A DNA stretch of 64,000 nt from Eopsaltria australis (Eukaryota > Chordata > Aves > Passeriformes > Petroicidae): contig JAVTVJ010001191.1 of the NCBI GenBank assembly GCA_034509425.1, positions 41,001-105,000 on the forward strand, written 5' to 3'. This document shows, piece by piece, positions 1 through 11,999 of this stretch (the stretch's first letter is position 1; every line of letters begins with the position of its first letter). The position numbers were made by a program, and so were the translations under genes. The notes under the pieces were generated by a model. It worked only from the letters and a program-made list of their open reading frames with translations. It was not told where the DNA came from and did not search any database.

Positions 1-639
1 TGCAAGTTGCATTTTGCCTTTGTAATTTCTTTGGATTTTAGGGATTTTTTTGTAGAGAGCCATGGCTGTGGCTGGAAATTCCTGTGACACCAGGAGGGGC
101 CTGGCCCAAGGCAACAGCAGAGCTGTAAAATCACAGAATTTGTTTCGTTTCTTCTTTTGCAAAGAGTCTCCTCACACATAAATTTAACCTTTAATCTCTT
201 CAATGTAAATAAGGTGAATATTAGTCAACCACAGCCTCTAAAAATGCAATACAAGACGTCTCACATTTTAATTTTCACCCGCACTCCCTTGGTTTTTGCT
301 CACTTGACAGAATTATCATTTAATAGTTCATTAATTTATAACCTTTATCAGAACTGGGAGGGTGTTGAAACACTGGGCAGGTTTGAATATCAAAAGTTTA
401 AATGAGTATTTGATCTAAGTAGCAGGACTGAGTTTGGGCCTTTTGTTTCTCATTATTTTTAAAGCAACTGAACAAAGGTAAAAAGTTGAGTGCCACAAAG
501 TTGCTTTTTAATGAAGGAGAATTTCTTCCTCTGCATCAAAAGCATTTAATGACTTAGAGAGTGATTAAGTTAATTTCTGCAATAATTACTTACCCAGCAG
601 CCCATGGGCAGTAAATAAAGCAGGGAGAGAAGAAAAGAG

Positions 640-895
640 GCTTTCTCTGCCCTGAGGTGGCTCTTGGCACACAGGGCACAGAGAGAGCTGGATCCAGAGG
701 GAAAATCCTTCCCTGGGAGGGTGGGGAGGTCCTGGGATGGAATTCCCAAAAATCTGTGGCTGCCCCTGGATCCCTGGCAGTGCCCAAGGCCAGGTTGGAG
801 CAGCCTGGGACGGTGGGAGGTGTCCCTGCCCATGGCATGGATGAGTTTTAGGGTCCTTTCCAACCCAAACCATTCCATAATTCCATGAAATTCCA
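640..895 (+). mobile_element. CR1 LINE 3' fragment
   Basis: Contains the CR1 3' end signature gcagcctgggacggtgggag and then cctttccaacccaaaccatt, ending in attccat repeats. Confidence 0.85.
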
Positions 896-1799
896 GCTTC
901 AGCCTCATTTTCCTCTCTGTTGTCAAGAGAGATTTAGAATTTCCAGATGGATGTCACCCTTTGAGCTGTGACTGCTCAGTCCACAAAAACAGGGCTGAGG
1001 GAGACATCCCATAAATATCAAACACATTTTTGATCCTGAACGTGGCCTGCAGACCAGGAGCATTCAAAGAACAATTTCTACTTGAGTTCTATTTCCTATT
1101 GAACATACGAGTCATGAAACCTAAAATAAAATAATGGCAGTAAATCGACTCCAACACTGCATGAAAGTGAGAATGCTCAAATTCCAGAAAGCAAACAGGG
1201 TGGGAAGACTTAAAAATGGAATTGTTGGCTGTTAGGAGATAACGAATGGCCAGGCTGGGAGGATGAAGCTGCCCAAGGTTTAAAATGTGAGGGAACAGGA
1301 GTTTGCTCATTGCTGCAGGAGGGAGCTCAGCCCAAAGCCCTGCTCGGGGGCAGAGCAGCCCTGGGCTGGCTCAGCTGATGCCTTGTTTGAAATAAACTCA
1401 GCCTTGAGCCAATTCTCCTAATCCCTGATCAGCAGCACCCAGCTCAGAGGTGTCCTGTGCTCAGTAAGGCTGTGCAGGTGTAGAGTTAATTCCTTTGATC
1501 ACCTTCAGTGTGAAGTTAATTCCTTCTATCACCTCCACCTGCTCTCAGTTCCTTTCATCCCCTTCCCCTTGGCCTCTGTTTCAGACCCAAGAGCCTTAAA
1601 CCTACACAGGGTTTTCTAAAAACCCTTCCAAAAATCCTCTGGCATTCCCACACCCCTGCTAATGGTTTGTACAAATATTTGCTGTATTTTTTTAAGTGAG
1701 GAGCAGACTTTTCATTCCATATTAGTTCAGTGCTGAATTCACAGTGCCTGGATGCTGTTCTAGGGTTTGTTTCCCTGTGTCCATGAGGAAAAAGGAAAG

Positions 1800-1930
1800 C
1801 TTGGCTTTCCCTCTTCCCTGTGAAGGCCTGGAATGAAATTCCCAGAGAGGCTGTGGCTGCCCCATCCCTGGAAGTGCCCAAGGCCGACTTAAATCAAGCT
1901 TGGAGCACCCTGGGGTAGTGGAAGGTGTTT
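1800..1930 (+). mobile_element. CR1 LINE fragment
   Basis: Short 5'- and 3'-truncated piece (gaggctgtggctgcccc, then ggagcaccctggggtagtgg) in CLIC6 intron 1. Confidence 0.65.
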
Positions 1931-2807
1931 ATTTTGCTCTTAAGAGAATAAAACATGAAGGGAAAATCCCTTTTTTTTTCGCCTGAAGGAATGTCCAGCT
2001 GCTGTCCTCACTTTGGGGATGTCACACAGAGGAAGACTCAACCCTGGAAGCACCACAAATACAATTGATCTGCAAAAATCACCAGCCACGTTTTAAACAT
2101 GATTTATTTTATTGATCTTTGGCTGAGAAAACAAACAGCAGCTGCAATATCTGCTTTTAGTGTTGGTACTGGTGGGTAGGCAGAGCTCGGGGGCTGTTGG
2201 AAAGCATTGGAATAAGAAGTGGCAGAATTGGGACTTTCTCCCTGCAAATGTATTTTTAATTGCAGCTGCTGGGTGATAAAATTTCGCCTGGAATTACAAT
2301 TTCAGCATCTCAAGCGCTCCCAAGGGCAACATTTCAAGCCCAGCAGGTGGCATCAGAAGGATTCTGTCAAACTCAGTGTTTGGGTTTTTGTGCTCCAGCC
2401 CAAGGCCACAGGAATGAAAACAGAGAGAAAATGCCAGGTGATCCCTTCCTGACAAAAAGCCTTGGATTGGATGTGATCTGACCCAAACACAACACCACGT
2501 AAAATGTTAATGAGTGCATTACAGAGGCATTGAGTGAACCAAAATTAATTGTAATTTTAATTTTTATGGCATTTTTAACAGCAGTAATATTGCCAGACAG
2601 AAGTCATTCTGGATTTTTAGAAGGTTTTCTGTAGCCACGATGTAATGTGAATACATTTAACACATATCTTTTTTAAATTGCTGAAACAGAAGTAAATTTG
2701 GTGGGGTTTTCAGTGCTTGAATAGTGTAGAAACCTGCAGAAACACTGAACAGTCATCAAAAATTTAAAAACCATCGTGTCATCAAGGAGTAGATGGGATA
2801 TTTTGTT

Positions 2808-2945
2808 CATGGAATCACAGAGGGGTTTGTGTTGGAAGGGACATCAAGGATCCCCCAGTGCCACCCCCTGCCATGGCAGGGACCCCTCCCAGTGTCCCAG
2901 GCTGCTCCAGCCTGGCCTTGGACACTGCCAGGGATGGAGGGGGGC
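2808..2945 (-). mobile_element. CR1 LINE 3' fragment
   Basis: Reverse-oriented: ggaatcacagaggggtttgtg, then tcccaggctgctccagcctg. Confidence 0.8.
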
Positions 2946-3079
2946 ATTGATCAGCCTTTAAAATTAAAGAAAAATTAAAATTAATCCTTAAATTTAATAT
3001 TTTTTTAGGTAAAAGAGGGTATCTGTCACAGCACACGGCCAGAACACAGTTCTGTCTAGAAAATAGATGTTTAGGGTCT

Positions 3080-3470
3080 AGAAAACACCAGGAGAGGCTG
3101 AGGGAGCTGGGGGGCAAGAAGAGGCTCAAGGGGGACCTCATTGCTCCCCACAAGTCCCTGAGAGGAGGGGCAGGGAAAGGAGGAGAGGAAATGGCCTCAA
3201 ATTGCACCAGGGGAGGCTCAGGTTGGAGACTGGAACAGAAAATTCCCCTGGCAGAGTGGGGAGGCCTTGGAATGAGCTGCCCAGGGAGGTTTGGAGTGGC
3301 TGGCTCTGGCAGTGCTCAGGAGCAGTCTGGATGTGGCCCTTGGGGACAGGCTTTGGCTGATGCTGGCACTGCCTGGCCATGGAAGTCTCTCCCCACCTGG
3401 GTGATTTTGGCAATCTGGGACTCTGGGATTTGTCCTGAGCCACAAAGATCCATGCCAGGTGTCCCTGTGC
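3080..3470 (+). mobile_element. CR1 LINE fragment
   Basis: A longer copy beginning at gagaggctgagggagctgg and passing through ggaggctcaggttggagact to ggatgtggcccttggggaca. Confidence 0.8.
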
Positions 3471-3644
3471 AGCAGGAATGAAGGACAGTGCACCCTGGTG
3501 GGGTCTGTGCCCTTCAGCCATGGGCTCATTGGGATATTTACAGACAGGATTTTAGCAGGCAGGAATGTTTTGGGGCCAGGCTGTCAGGATCCCTCTGGAA
3601 AGCAGCAACATTCCAGCAGATCAGCTGCTGCTGTGGCACCCAGA

Positions 3645-3785
3645 TCCCGAGTGCTCAGGAGCAGTCTGGATGTGGCCCTTGGGGACAGGGCTTGGGTGAT
3701 GCTGGTGGCACTGGGGTGGCACTGGGTGATCCCAAAGGGCTCTTCCCACCCTGCTGATTCTGGGATTCTGTGATCAGTCTGAGCT
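3645..3785 (+). mobile_element. CR1 LINE 3' fragment
   Basis: Repeats the final part of the preceding copy (caggagcagtctggatgtgg) and ends in gattctgggattctgtgat. Confidence 0.75.
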
Positions 3786-4149
3786 CCTGTGCTGGGATCA
3801 GCAAAATCCCCTCAGATTGTCCCCGACAGAGCTCCCACCCCTGTGGGTGTCACTGAGCTCAGTCCAAGCCCTCTCCCTGTCCCACCCTCTGTCCCCGAGC
3901 TCATCCAGGGTAAAGCTGGTGCCTTTGGAAATGTTGGAATGTCAAAGGCACTCCCAGATCCCCACAGCAGGGATCCTGCTCACCCACAGCTGCTGCAGAG
4001 GGAGCAAACACCTCCCTGCATCCTCAGGAAGACCCTGGCTCACCTCAGCTCTGCCATGCCTGGGTCACCTGCCCAGAGTGCCTCCATTCCTCAGATTTTT
4101 TTCCCTCTCCAGCTCAGGGGACCCACAGGGTGCCCAGCACAGCCTGTGA

Positions 4150-4325
4150 GGCCCTGGCACAGGGTGCCCATAGGGGCTGTGGGTTCCCATCCCTGGCAGC
4201 GTCCCAGGCCAGTTTGAATGGCGTTTGGAGCAGCCTGGGACAGTGGGAGGTGTCCCTGCCATGGCAGGGGTGGCACTGGGTGACCTTTAAGGTCCCTCCC
4301 AACCCAAAGCAGTCTGGGATGGTGC
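4150..4325 (+). mobile_element. CR1 LINE 3' fragment
   Basis: cctggcagcgtcccaggcca to ccctcccaacccaaagc. Confidence 0.75.
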
Positions 4326-4799
4326 TGGGTGCACAGCTGGCAGCACAGCTGGGCAAGGGCAGCGGGGTTGTGGCAGCAGCTCCACTCCCAGAGATGCCGC
4401 TGGGAAGGAGCTGATGGGACCCAGCTCATCTGCAACACCCCTGCCTGCTCCTCCAGACAGGGCCCGTCCCCAGCAGCGTCCCCAGGCTGCTGCTTGTCCC
4501 TGGGCACAGCCTGGCAGAGGCTGGGGGTGCCCATTCCCAGCACCGAGGGGTCACCACGAGACTCTTCCCCTGCTATTTCCTTCGGGGTGGGTAACACCTG
4601 ATACCAGAGCAGGATGAGACCAAACGAATCTGTTGTGCATTTAACTCCAATCTAAGCCAGTCTGGCAGAATTTCAGCTCGTTGTTCACAAGATCCACAGC
4701 AGTTTTGTGTCTCCTGGCTGCTGGCAGCTGCTCAGCGCTGCTCTGAGTAGGAGGAAAACCACAATGGCAGCTTTTGAGCAGCTTTGCCACCTACGAAAC

Positions 4800-4945
4800 G
4801 AGGCTTTCCTGACAGAAACAAGGCATTCCTGACAGAAACAAGGCTTTTCTGACTGAAACAAGGCATTCCTGACTGAAACAAGGCTTTCCTGACAGAAACA
4901 AGGCTTTCCTGACAGAAACAAGGCTTTCCTGACTGAAACAAGGCT
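4800..4945. repeat. 20-bp minisatellite in CLIC6 intron 1
   Basis: Seven or more units of aggctttcctgacagaaaca at exact 20-base spacing, with variants tttct/attcct and acag/actg. Confidence 0.92.
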
Positions 4946-5044
4946 TTTCTAGCCCAGCAGTCCAGCTGTTCCAGCATTTCTGGGAGTTCTCATCCCCTGG
5001 CAGTGCTGGAGAAACTCCTGGTTTTCCCAGTGGCCGAGGACAGG

Positions 5045-5212
5045 GATTTGTCCAGGGAGATTCCTGGGGATCACAGGGAGAACCAGACAATTTCTCCAAG
5101 GATTTGTCCAGGGAGATTCCTCAGGATCACAGGGAGAACCAGACAATTTCTCCAAGGATTTGTCCAGGGAGATTCCTGGGGATCACAGGGAGAACCAGAC
5201 AATTCCTCCAGC
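5045..5212. repeat. 56-bp tandem repeat, three units, in CLIC6 intron 1
   Basis: gatttgtccagggagattcc begins at 5045, 5101 and 5157, so the period is 56 bases. Confidence 0.92.
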
Positions 5213-5951
5213 CCTTGCCATGCATCCCTGGAGCTCCTGCCTGCCCCAGGCCAGGTCTCTGTTCCCAGCCATCGAGCTCTTTGTGAAGGTGAGCACTGTG
5301 CAGTGTTTGTTTACGGAGGGGATTTTGCTGAATTTGAGATTTGTTCGACAGCATCGAGCGAGGGGAAAAGGACAAACAGAACGGGTTTGATTCGTGTGTC
5401 TTGTTGGGTTTTAAGGGCTGCAAACCTCAATGAATTCACCTATTAACTGAGTAAATGAGACCCTTAGGGTTTTTTACTTCTGCCCCTGACATTTAATCTC
5501 AATTTTAAAGCTGTGCTTTAGGAGAATCACGTGAAGGGCTTTAAAATGAGAGCCCTGATCTCTCGCAGCGTTACAGGAACTCTCACTCAGTAGCGCCTCT
5601 GCAAGGCTTTGCCTCACTGTAACAAAGCCTCTTAACAAATTGCAATGTAAATGACACGAGAGCAGCACTTTGTGGCACCTTCTCCAGGGCTCCCACAGCC
5701 CTTCAGGTTGAAATTCTTAATTAATTGATTTGTTCTGCTCGTTCCCTTCAGGGTTTTAGACATCACATCTCTGTTTAGGCTGGTAAATCCTTCTCTGTTC
5801 CTTTCCTGTGCTCACAAACTGATTGAACTCATTGTAATCTTGTGCAGATTTATGTCCACGTAGACAAATGAGGTGGAGGCTGCTTCCTCTGCAGGGACTG
5901 CTGTGATTTATACACAGATGTATTTATAATTTGTAATTTTTTCAATTGTAG

Positions 5952-6061
5952 GCTGGCAGTGATGGGGAAAGCATTGGGAACTGCCCGTTCTCTCAGCGCC
6001 TCTTTATGATCCTGTGGCTCAAGGGTGTCATATTTAATGTCACAACCGTGGATTTGAAAAG
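5952..6061 (+). CDS. CLIC6: CLIC6 exon 2 (110 nt), redox-motif exon
   Basis: This exon reads [18 protein letters not shown] and then [18 protein letters not shown]. It holds the CPFS glutaredoxin-like site, which replaces the CxxC of classical glutaredoxins, and the hydrophobic helix proposed as the transmembrane segment of the CLIC family. The acceptor is ttgtag and the donor gtgaga. It ends in phase 2 (AG) and is completed to Arg by the next exon. Confidence 0.93.
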
Positions 6062-9000
6062 GTGAGATTGTGACTTTTAATGCTGAGATCTTAACTTTGT
6101 CCTTTTCCAAAGGGGGATTTCAAAGGGTGACTCTTTTCTGCCAGGCTGGGAGAGCTGGGTGTGTCCAGCCTGGAGAAGAAACAGTTCTGAGGAGACCTTA
6201 GAGCTCCTTCCAGTGCCTAAAGGGGCTCATAAGAAGGAGGGAAAGGGACTTTTAATGACTTTTTCTTTCCCAGAAAACCTGCAGACCTGCAGAACCTGGC
6301 CCCGGGCACCAACCCCCCGTTCATGACCTTTGATGGGGAGGTGAAGACCGATGTCAACAAGATTGAGGAGTTCTTGGAGGAGAAGCTGGCGCCGCCCCGG
6401 TACCGAAGTCCCTCTCCCCTCAGGGGGCTGCACGTGTGGGGGATCCCAGGGGGCTGGTCCAGCTCAGGGTGACTTTGAAACAGAGAGTGGGGTGTCCCCA
6501 GGCTGTCCCCAAGTCAGGGCTGTGCTGCTCCTGGGTCATTCCCAGAGCATGGAATCCATCACGTGGAAACCCGGGGGGTGCTGCAGAAACCTGACCTTTT
6601 CCCTGCTCCCACTTGGAATTGTTGGAGGTTTCCCTCTTCACACCATCCAGATAATTGTGCTTGCTGTGTGCAGGGAGGTGGAAGCTCAGGGGGACCTCGC
6701 TGCTCTCTAAAATCACCTGAAGGGTGCAGTGAGGTGGGGTTGGGCTCTTCTGCCATGTCCCAAGTGGAGGGATGAGAGGAAACGGCCTCAAGTTGTGCCA
6801 AGGGAGGTTCAGATTGGAGATGGGAAGAATGTTTTCCCTTCAAGATCTGTCAGGGATTGGAATGGGTTGCCCAGGGTGGATCACATCTCCAGATGTGTTC
6901 CACTCATCTGGATGTGGCCCCTGGGGACAGGGTTTGGGGTGGGGGTGGTGGCACTGGATGGAGCTGAAGGAGTTTTCCAGCCCTGGTGATTTTGGGATTC
7001 TGTGAAGCTGAGGGCAGAGATCACCTCGTGCACACTGGATGTGCTGGGGCTCTTTCAGAGTGTCCACGTGGGTCCATCAGGCTGCATGTGAGGGTCTGAG
7101 TTCTGGATTTGTCCTCCTCCACCCCAGCAGCTCTTCCCACCTCACCCCAAACCCCTCTGTCCCTCCATTGTCCCAGCACTGCGTCCCTGACCCTACAGAC
7201 CTTTTCACCCCTGGGATATCAGTCCTCTCCCTGAGCTCCCTTCTCAAGCAGCCAAACCTGACTTAAACCAGGGCAGCAGCTGCTTTTTTCCCACTCTTAT
7301 CCATCCCTGGAAGCTCCAGCCCCTGGAATGGCTGCTGTCAGCTGCTCATGCCCCGAGTGGACTGGGCCAGGACCCTGAGAGGAGCAGCAGCTCCTTGGAG
7401 TGGGCATTTTCCCTCCACTCCTCCATTCCTGGCAGCCTCGCCTCAGGAGGAGAAAGCCTGGAAAACACCCTGGGATGTTGGGGCAGTGCTCACAGCAATA
7501 ACAGTCATTTCCCATTGCCCTCAGGGAAAGCTGATTTAGGTAGGGTTTAAAAGAAGTGGTTTTTAGTTTAGGATGCCTCCCTTTGAGTCCTGTGTGGCTG
7601 CATGTGGTCACCCTACAAATAAATGTGTATTAATTAGTGGAGACAAAAATAAAGGCTAATTGGGTCACTTCTTTTTGTTTCTTTGAACTTCTCAGGTATC
7701 CCAAACTTGCACCGAAGCACCCCGAGTCGAACTCTGCAGGAAATGACGTCTTTGCAAAATTCTCTGCGTTTATAAAGAACCCGAGGAAAGATGCAAATGA
7801 AAGTAGGTGCTGCAGTTCTGGGAGGGAGAAACCAGCCCAGTGCAGTTGTAGGACACTGCTGGAGGTTAAACAGGGATTTTCCAGAGCAGAGAGGCTTTGG
7901 AAATCTGTGTCTGTTCCCTGCTTTAATCGAGGATTCCAAGAGCTGGTGGAAGCAGATACTGCTGTCACCATGGGAGCACCAATTCCAGCCTCTCCTCATT
8001 CCTTCAGCTCTGGGGTCTGTGAGGCTGCACCTTCCCCACAGCTTTGCCAAAAGCACAGCCCTCTGCAAGTGAGAAATTCCCCATTTCCATCAATAATGAG
8101 GCCTCCAGCCCCTTGGCACATCCCTAAAGCAGGACCCTCATGACCACCATGAATGGCCCCAGGCTGGAGGAGGGCAGGATTAGATTAAATATTAGGGAGA
8201 AACCCTTTCCTGTGAGGGTGGGGAGGCCCTGGCACAGGTTGATTGTAGTGTCCCCATCCCTGGCAGTGCCCCAGGCCAGACTGGACGGAGCTTGGAGCAG
8301 CCTGGGACAGTGGGAGGTGTCCCTGCCATGGCAGGGGTGGCACTGGGTGGGCTTTGAGGTCCCTCCCAACCCAAACCATTCCAGGCTCTGGCTCTGTTCC
8401 CTGGGCTGGCCTTGAACACCCAGAAGTGGCATCCCAGGGACTTGCTGTTGTCACTGCAGCTGTGCTGCCCTGCCTGTGGGCAAGCACTGGCCCCGTGTGC
8501 AGGCAGGGCCAGGCCACGGTGCCAAACCCCGCCCCACAGAGGGGTTTGAGGAGCCATTCCTGGTAACTCAGCCCCGGGATGGTTTTTCCCAGAACTCCCT
8601 TTAGCTCCTTAGGGCCCTGATCCCAGCATTAAGGTTTGAGCCCAGGATGAAGGAATTGCTGGAGTTGGCACAGCCAGAGGTCTGGGTGGGTGCCAGGAGT
8701 CAGGACGCAGGAGTCGCTTGGTGTCACAGGGACCTTGGTACAGGCTTGAATGATCTTTTTATTGTCTTAAGCCAGATTTGGAAAAATCTTTGCTTAAAGC
8801 CCTGAAGAAGCTGGACAGCTATTTAAATAGCCCCTTGCCTGATGAAATCGATGCTTACAGCACAGAGGAGATCCCTGTTTCCAGCCGGAAATTCCTGGAT
8901 GGGGATGAGCTCACTTTAGCAGATTGCAACCTCCTACCAAAGCTCCACATAATCAAGGTTTGCATTTGCTTTTCCAGCCTCCTGGAGAGAAGGGAAGCAC

Positions 9001-10743
9001 AGCAGCTGAAATCCTTCTCGAGATGGCAGAGGGATCCTTTCTCTGTTCTGAGGGCACTCCCAGGGGCACTGAGGCCATTTCCTTACAGCACAGCCAGGCA
9101 CATCCTCACTCTGATGGTTGTGGGTCTGGAAGAGCTGTTTCATATCTGAGCTTCTCACAGCCACAGGGCTGCAAGGAGTGCAGGGTTTAGGGCTGCAGAG
9201 AACTGTTCTCATGTGCATTTCCCAAGCAAAGTGCCCATGAGCACAGCCAAGGAAGTTTATGTTGTATTGTCCATCCCAAATTCTCTCTCTCCCATGTTTG
9301 ATCTCCAATTCTGGCTTTGCTGAGCATCCCCGCTGGTGCCAGTCAGGCTGACAGGGTGGGATCCATTCACTCCTCCCAGGCAAGGCTCCAAGCCTCCCCT
9401 TGCAGGGCTGTGGAGCATCCACACACACCTGAACAGCTCCAGTGACCCAGCACCGGTGTTGTCACAGCCCAGAGGGCTGGAGAAGGATTTTGCACAAGGG
9501 CACAGAGTGACAGGACAAGGGGGAATGGCCGTGAGCTGCAGGAGAGAAGGGTTAAATGGGATATTGGGAAGGAATTCCTCCCTGTGAGCACAGGGTGCCC
9601 AGATTTGCTGTGGCTGCCCCTGGATCCCTGGCAGTGCCCAAGGATGTCCAGGTTGGACACTGGGGCTGGGAGCAGCCTGGGACAGTGGGAGGTGTCCCTG
9701 CCATGCCAGGGGCTGGAACAAGATGATCTTTAAGGTCCCTCCAACCCAAAGCTTTCTGTGATTCTTCTCTGCAAGGCTCTGGAAGAGAAATGACCCCACT
9801 GGAATTTCACTGGTTTTCACTTCCTGGTCACTTCAGGAAGTTTCCTGTTAGATTCCTGCTTTGTCAGAGAAAGAGGGGATCCAATCACTTTCTACCACCT
9901 TCCACAGGTGAAAGCTTTGCCCAGACATCTCCTGGCAGATCCTATTGCAGGGAGCAGCCAGGGATGAGCCCTTTCCCACACTCAGGCACTGCAAACCTCA
10001 GGAGCTGGCCGGGGCCAGCACAGGGAGAATCCCCTTGGGTCAGGTGAACATCTGGAGGAGGACAGAGAAGGAACATCACACTGTCACACTGTCACATCAC
10101 CCTTGCTGCCTGCAGGCAGGGATCAGGGATCAGCAAAGAGTTGTTTTCCCTGATCATTTGAAATTAAGGGTTTTAATTCAAATTTTTCCTGTGTCAATGA
10201 AAGTTTCCAAATGTGGGTCAGTTTATTTCTGTTAATTCTGGCCTAAGTTTGCTGGGTTAACCTGTATCTCATCTAGTTTGTTCTACTCATCCACGTGGCT
10301 TTGCATATCTTTAGCAAGATACAGATAAAGTTATAAATACAGATATATAGATACAAACACCAAACAAATCCTTTACAGTGAGTTCAGCAGCTTTCTTCAT
10401 CCCATGTCTTCTTTTTATGGCTTTCTCTCTTCTTTGCCCTTTGCCACCAACACCACCAGACTCACACACTGGAAATAAAAAATGGGCATAAAGAGTAGGA
10501 TTGGGATGTTGGGGCTTTTTGCAGATTATATATATAATGATATTTTTCCTCTTATTTCTTCTTTCTTTCTTTTAATGAAAGGTCGTTGCAAAAAAATACC
10601 GAAATTTTCATTTCCCACCTGAAATGACAGGGATTTCAAGATACTTGAAAAACGCCTATGCAAGAGATGAATTTACAAACACGTGCCCTGCTGACCAGGA
10701 GATTGAATATGCATACTTGGATGTGGCAAAGAGAATGAAGTAG
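5952..10743 (+). CDS. CLIC6: CLIC6 (chloride intracellular channel 6), 3' five exons, partial gene
   Basis: Join of 5952-6061, 6274-6399, 7696-7802, 8776-8957 and 10582-10743. These lengths (110, 126, 107, 182, 162 nt) match the conserved CLIC exon pattern as I recall it, every junction is AG/GT, and the frame stays open to TAG at 10741-10743. The product is a GST-fold protein that exists as soluble and membrane-associated forms and is linked to chloride and water transport in secretory epithelia. The thioredoxin-like domain holds the glutaredoxin-type motif CPFSQ, followed by an all-helical C-terminal domain with NPLPDEID-type loop residues (here [14 protein letters not shown]). The C terminus, DVAKRMK, fits CLIC6 and not CLIC4 or CLIC5. 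CLIC6 normally has a very long repetitive first exon; that exon is upstream of this window, so the gene is truncated by the window edge. Its 3' end faces the 3' end of ITSN1. Confidence 0.93.
6135..6252 (+). mobile_element. CR1 LINE fragment abutting CLIC6 exon 3 acceptor
   Basis: gccaggctgggagagctggg to agggacttttaatgact follows the CR1 order of segments. It stops about 20 bases before the exon, just before the pyrimidine tract. Confidence 0.7.
6274..6399 (+). CDS. CLIC6: CLIC6 exon 3 (126 nt)
   Basis: This exon reads [20 protein letters not shown] and then [20 protein letters not shown], finishing the thioredoxin-like domain with the cis-proline region NPPFMTF. The acceptor is tttctttcccag and the donor gtaccg. 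A CR1 fragment ends about 20 bases before the acceptor. Confidence 0.94.
6660..7015 (+). mobile_element. CR1 LINE fragment
   Basis: From cagggaggtggaagctcagg through ggatgtggcccctggggaca to gattttgggattctgtgaa. Confidence 0.8.
7696..7802 (+). CDS. CLIC6: CLIC6 exon 4 (107 nt)
   Basis: This exon reads [20 protein letters not shown] and then [15 protein letters not shown], the linker and first helix of the C-terminal domain. The acceptor is cttctcag and the donor gtaggt. Confidence 0.94.
8150..8390 (+). mobile_element. CR1 LINE 3' fragment
   Basis: ccccaggctggaggagggca to ccctcccaacccaaaccatt. Confidence 0.8.
8776..8957 (+). CDS. CLIC6: CLIC6 exon 5 (182 nt)
   Basis: This exon reads [38 protein letters not shown] and [20 protein letters not shown]. 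It covers most of the helical domain and the negatively charged foot loop typical of CLICs. The acceptor is taagccag. The donor gtttgc is a weak match to consensus. Confidence 0.94.
9540..9765 (+). mobile_element. CR1 LINE 3' fragment
   Basis: gaaggaattcctccctgtga to ccctccaacccaaagctttc, ending gtgattc. Confidence 0.8.
10582..10743 (+). CDS. CLIC6: CLIC6 exon 6, terminal coding exon with stop
   Basis: This exon reads [40 protein letters not shown] and [13 protein letters not shown], then TAG. The acceptor is aatgaaag. The ending DVAKRMK is the basis for calling CLIC6 rather than a paralogue. No canonical AATAAA was found by eye in the 1.5 kb after the stop, so the mRNA end is undefined. Confidence 0.94.
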   Translation, partial: VVAKKYRNFHFPPEMTGISRYLKNAYARDEFTNTCPADQEIEYAYLDVAKRMK

Positions 10744-11600
10744 CCAGAAGATGCCTCTGTTTATTGTTTCTGTGACAGGCAACAGCCAAGCTGGGAAAGC
10801 AAAAACCAGCAGAGATCCTGCGGTGTGATTTTAAGTTCTGCTATTGGCCAATCCTTTTATAATGATTGTATTGCATTATTTACTCCTTAAATTACGTGTG
10901 TGAGTGTTTGTGTGTCTTGCACGCTGCCATGTCAGTTGTCCATTCCAAGGTAAAGGCATCCATCAGTAGTAAAGATTTGTAGGAATTAGGGAAGCTGCGT
11001 AGGTCACACAGTTACCACAGTACCACAGACTAAAGTGTTGTGTTTGGAGAAAAAACACCCTGTTTGAACACCTTGAACCTGGCATTAGTGCTGCCTCTGG
11101 TCTCTGCTTCACAGTCATTGCCAAACTTCACCTTTAACTGGATGGTTTCTCTTTGATCCTCTGCCCTGGCCCAGCAGCCCCTGAGTGACCCAGGGGAGAG
11201 CCCACCCTGCAGGTGGGACCACACCTGACGACCCCCAGGCCTCTCCTCTGGGCTGGAGCCCTGCGGGGCAACTCCACCAAGAACAATTCCTTTTCCCATT
11301 GCAGGAGTCTCCTTTGGTGTGGGAAAGAAAGAAAGGAAGGAGAATTCCTGCCTTCCCCTCTCTCAGGGCTGCACAAGTCCTCAAACTTCCCTCCTGCTGC
11401 TCCCACAGAGAGCAACGCTGGCCTGGGGACTCTCTGCTGGATATTGGGAAGGGAGGAGGGAGACACTTGGTTGTCCCTTTGGACAGAAGAAATGGGTGAA
11501 CATCCAGTGCCAAGCACTCCTGTGGGATTTGTCATCCTTCAGAGATCCTTATTTCATTTAGGAAAACAAAGACAAGGAGGAGAGGGCCTAAGAAAGGAAC
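10744..11600 (+). other. Probable CLIC6 3' UTR and flank
   Basis: This is AT-rich sequence after the CLIC6 stop (to about 11030), then mixed-composition sequence. I see no gene here. The start of the 3' UTR is certain from the stop codon, but its end is not visible because no standard polyadenylation hexamer was recognised. Confidence 0.4.
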
Positions 11601-11634
11601 AATCCTTCTGTACCCCTTATAGGAGGGGGCACAG

Positions 11635-11935
11635 GGCGGGTCAGGCTCTGCTCCCAGGGAACAGGGACAGCAGGAGAGGGAACGGCCTCAGGCTGGGCCA
11701 GGGGAGGCTCAGCTTGGACAGCAGGAGCAATTTGCCCATGGAAAGGGAGCTCAGGCCTTGGCAGGGGCTGCCCAGGGAGCTTTGGAGTCGCCATCCCTGC
11801 AGGTGGCCAAGGAAGGGCTGCAGGTGGCACTCAGTGCTCTGGGCTGGGGACAAGGTGGGCACAGGGCCCAGCTGGGACTGCATGGGCTGGCAGGGCTTTG
11901 CCAGCCTCAGGGATCCTGGGATTGTGTGAAAGGTA
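11635..11935 (+). mobile_element. CR1 LINE fragment, subfamily 1
   Basis: The segment ggggctgcccagggagctttgg through ctttgccagcctcaggga is nearly identical to copies at 26937, 46378 (-) and 49142, a sign of a single recent subfamily. Confidence 0.8.
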
Positions 11936-11999
11936 TCCCAGGAGAAGGAAAACTCAATCTCAGAGGAAGCCCCTGCCCTGGAGCAGCCCCGAGGCTGGA

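Larger units (their letters stand above)
1..5951 (+). other. CLIC6: CLIC6 intron 1 (part)
   Basis: No coding exon could be supported here. The stretch contains several CR1 LINE fragments, a 20-bp minisatellite, a 56-bp minisatellite and AT-rich unique sequence. It ends at the acceptor ttgtag before the 110-nt exon. I looked for a CLIC first-exon end (residues like LFVKA before a donor) and did not find one, so exon 1 should lie before base 1. Confidence 0.7.
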
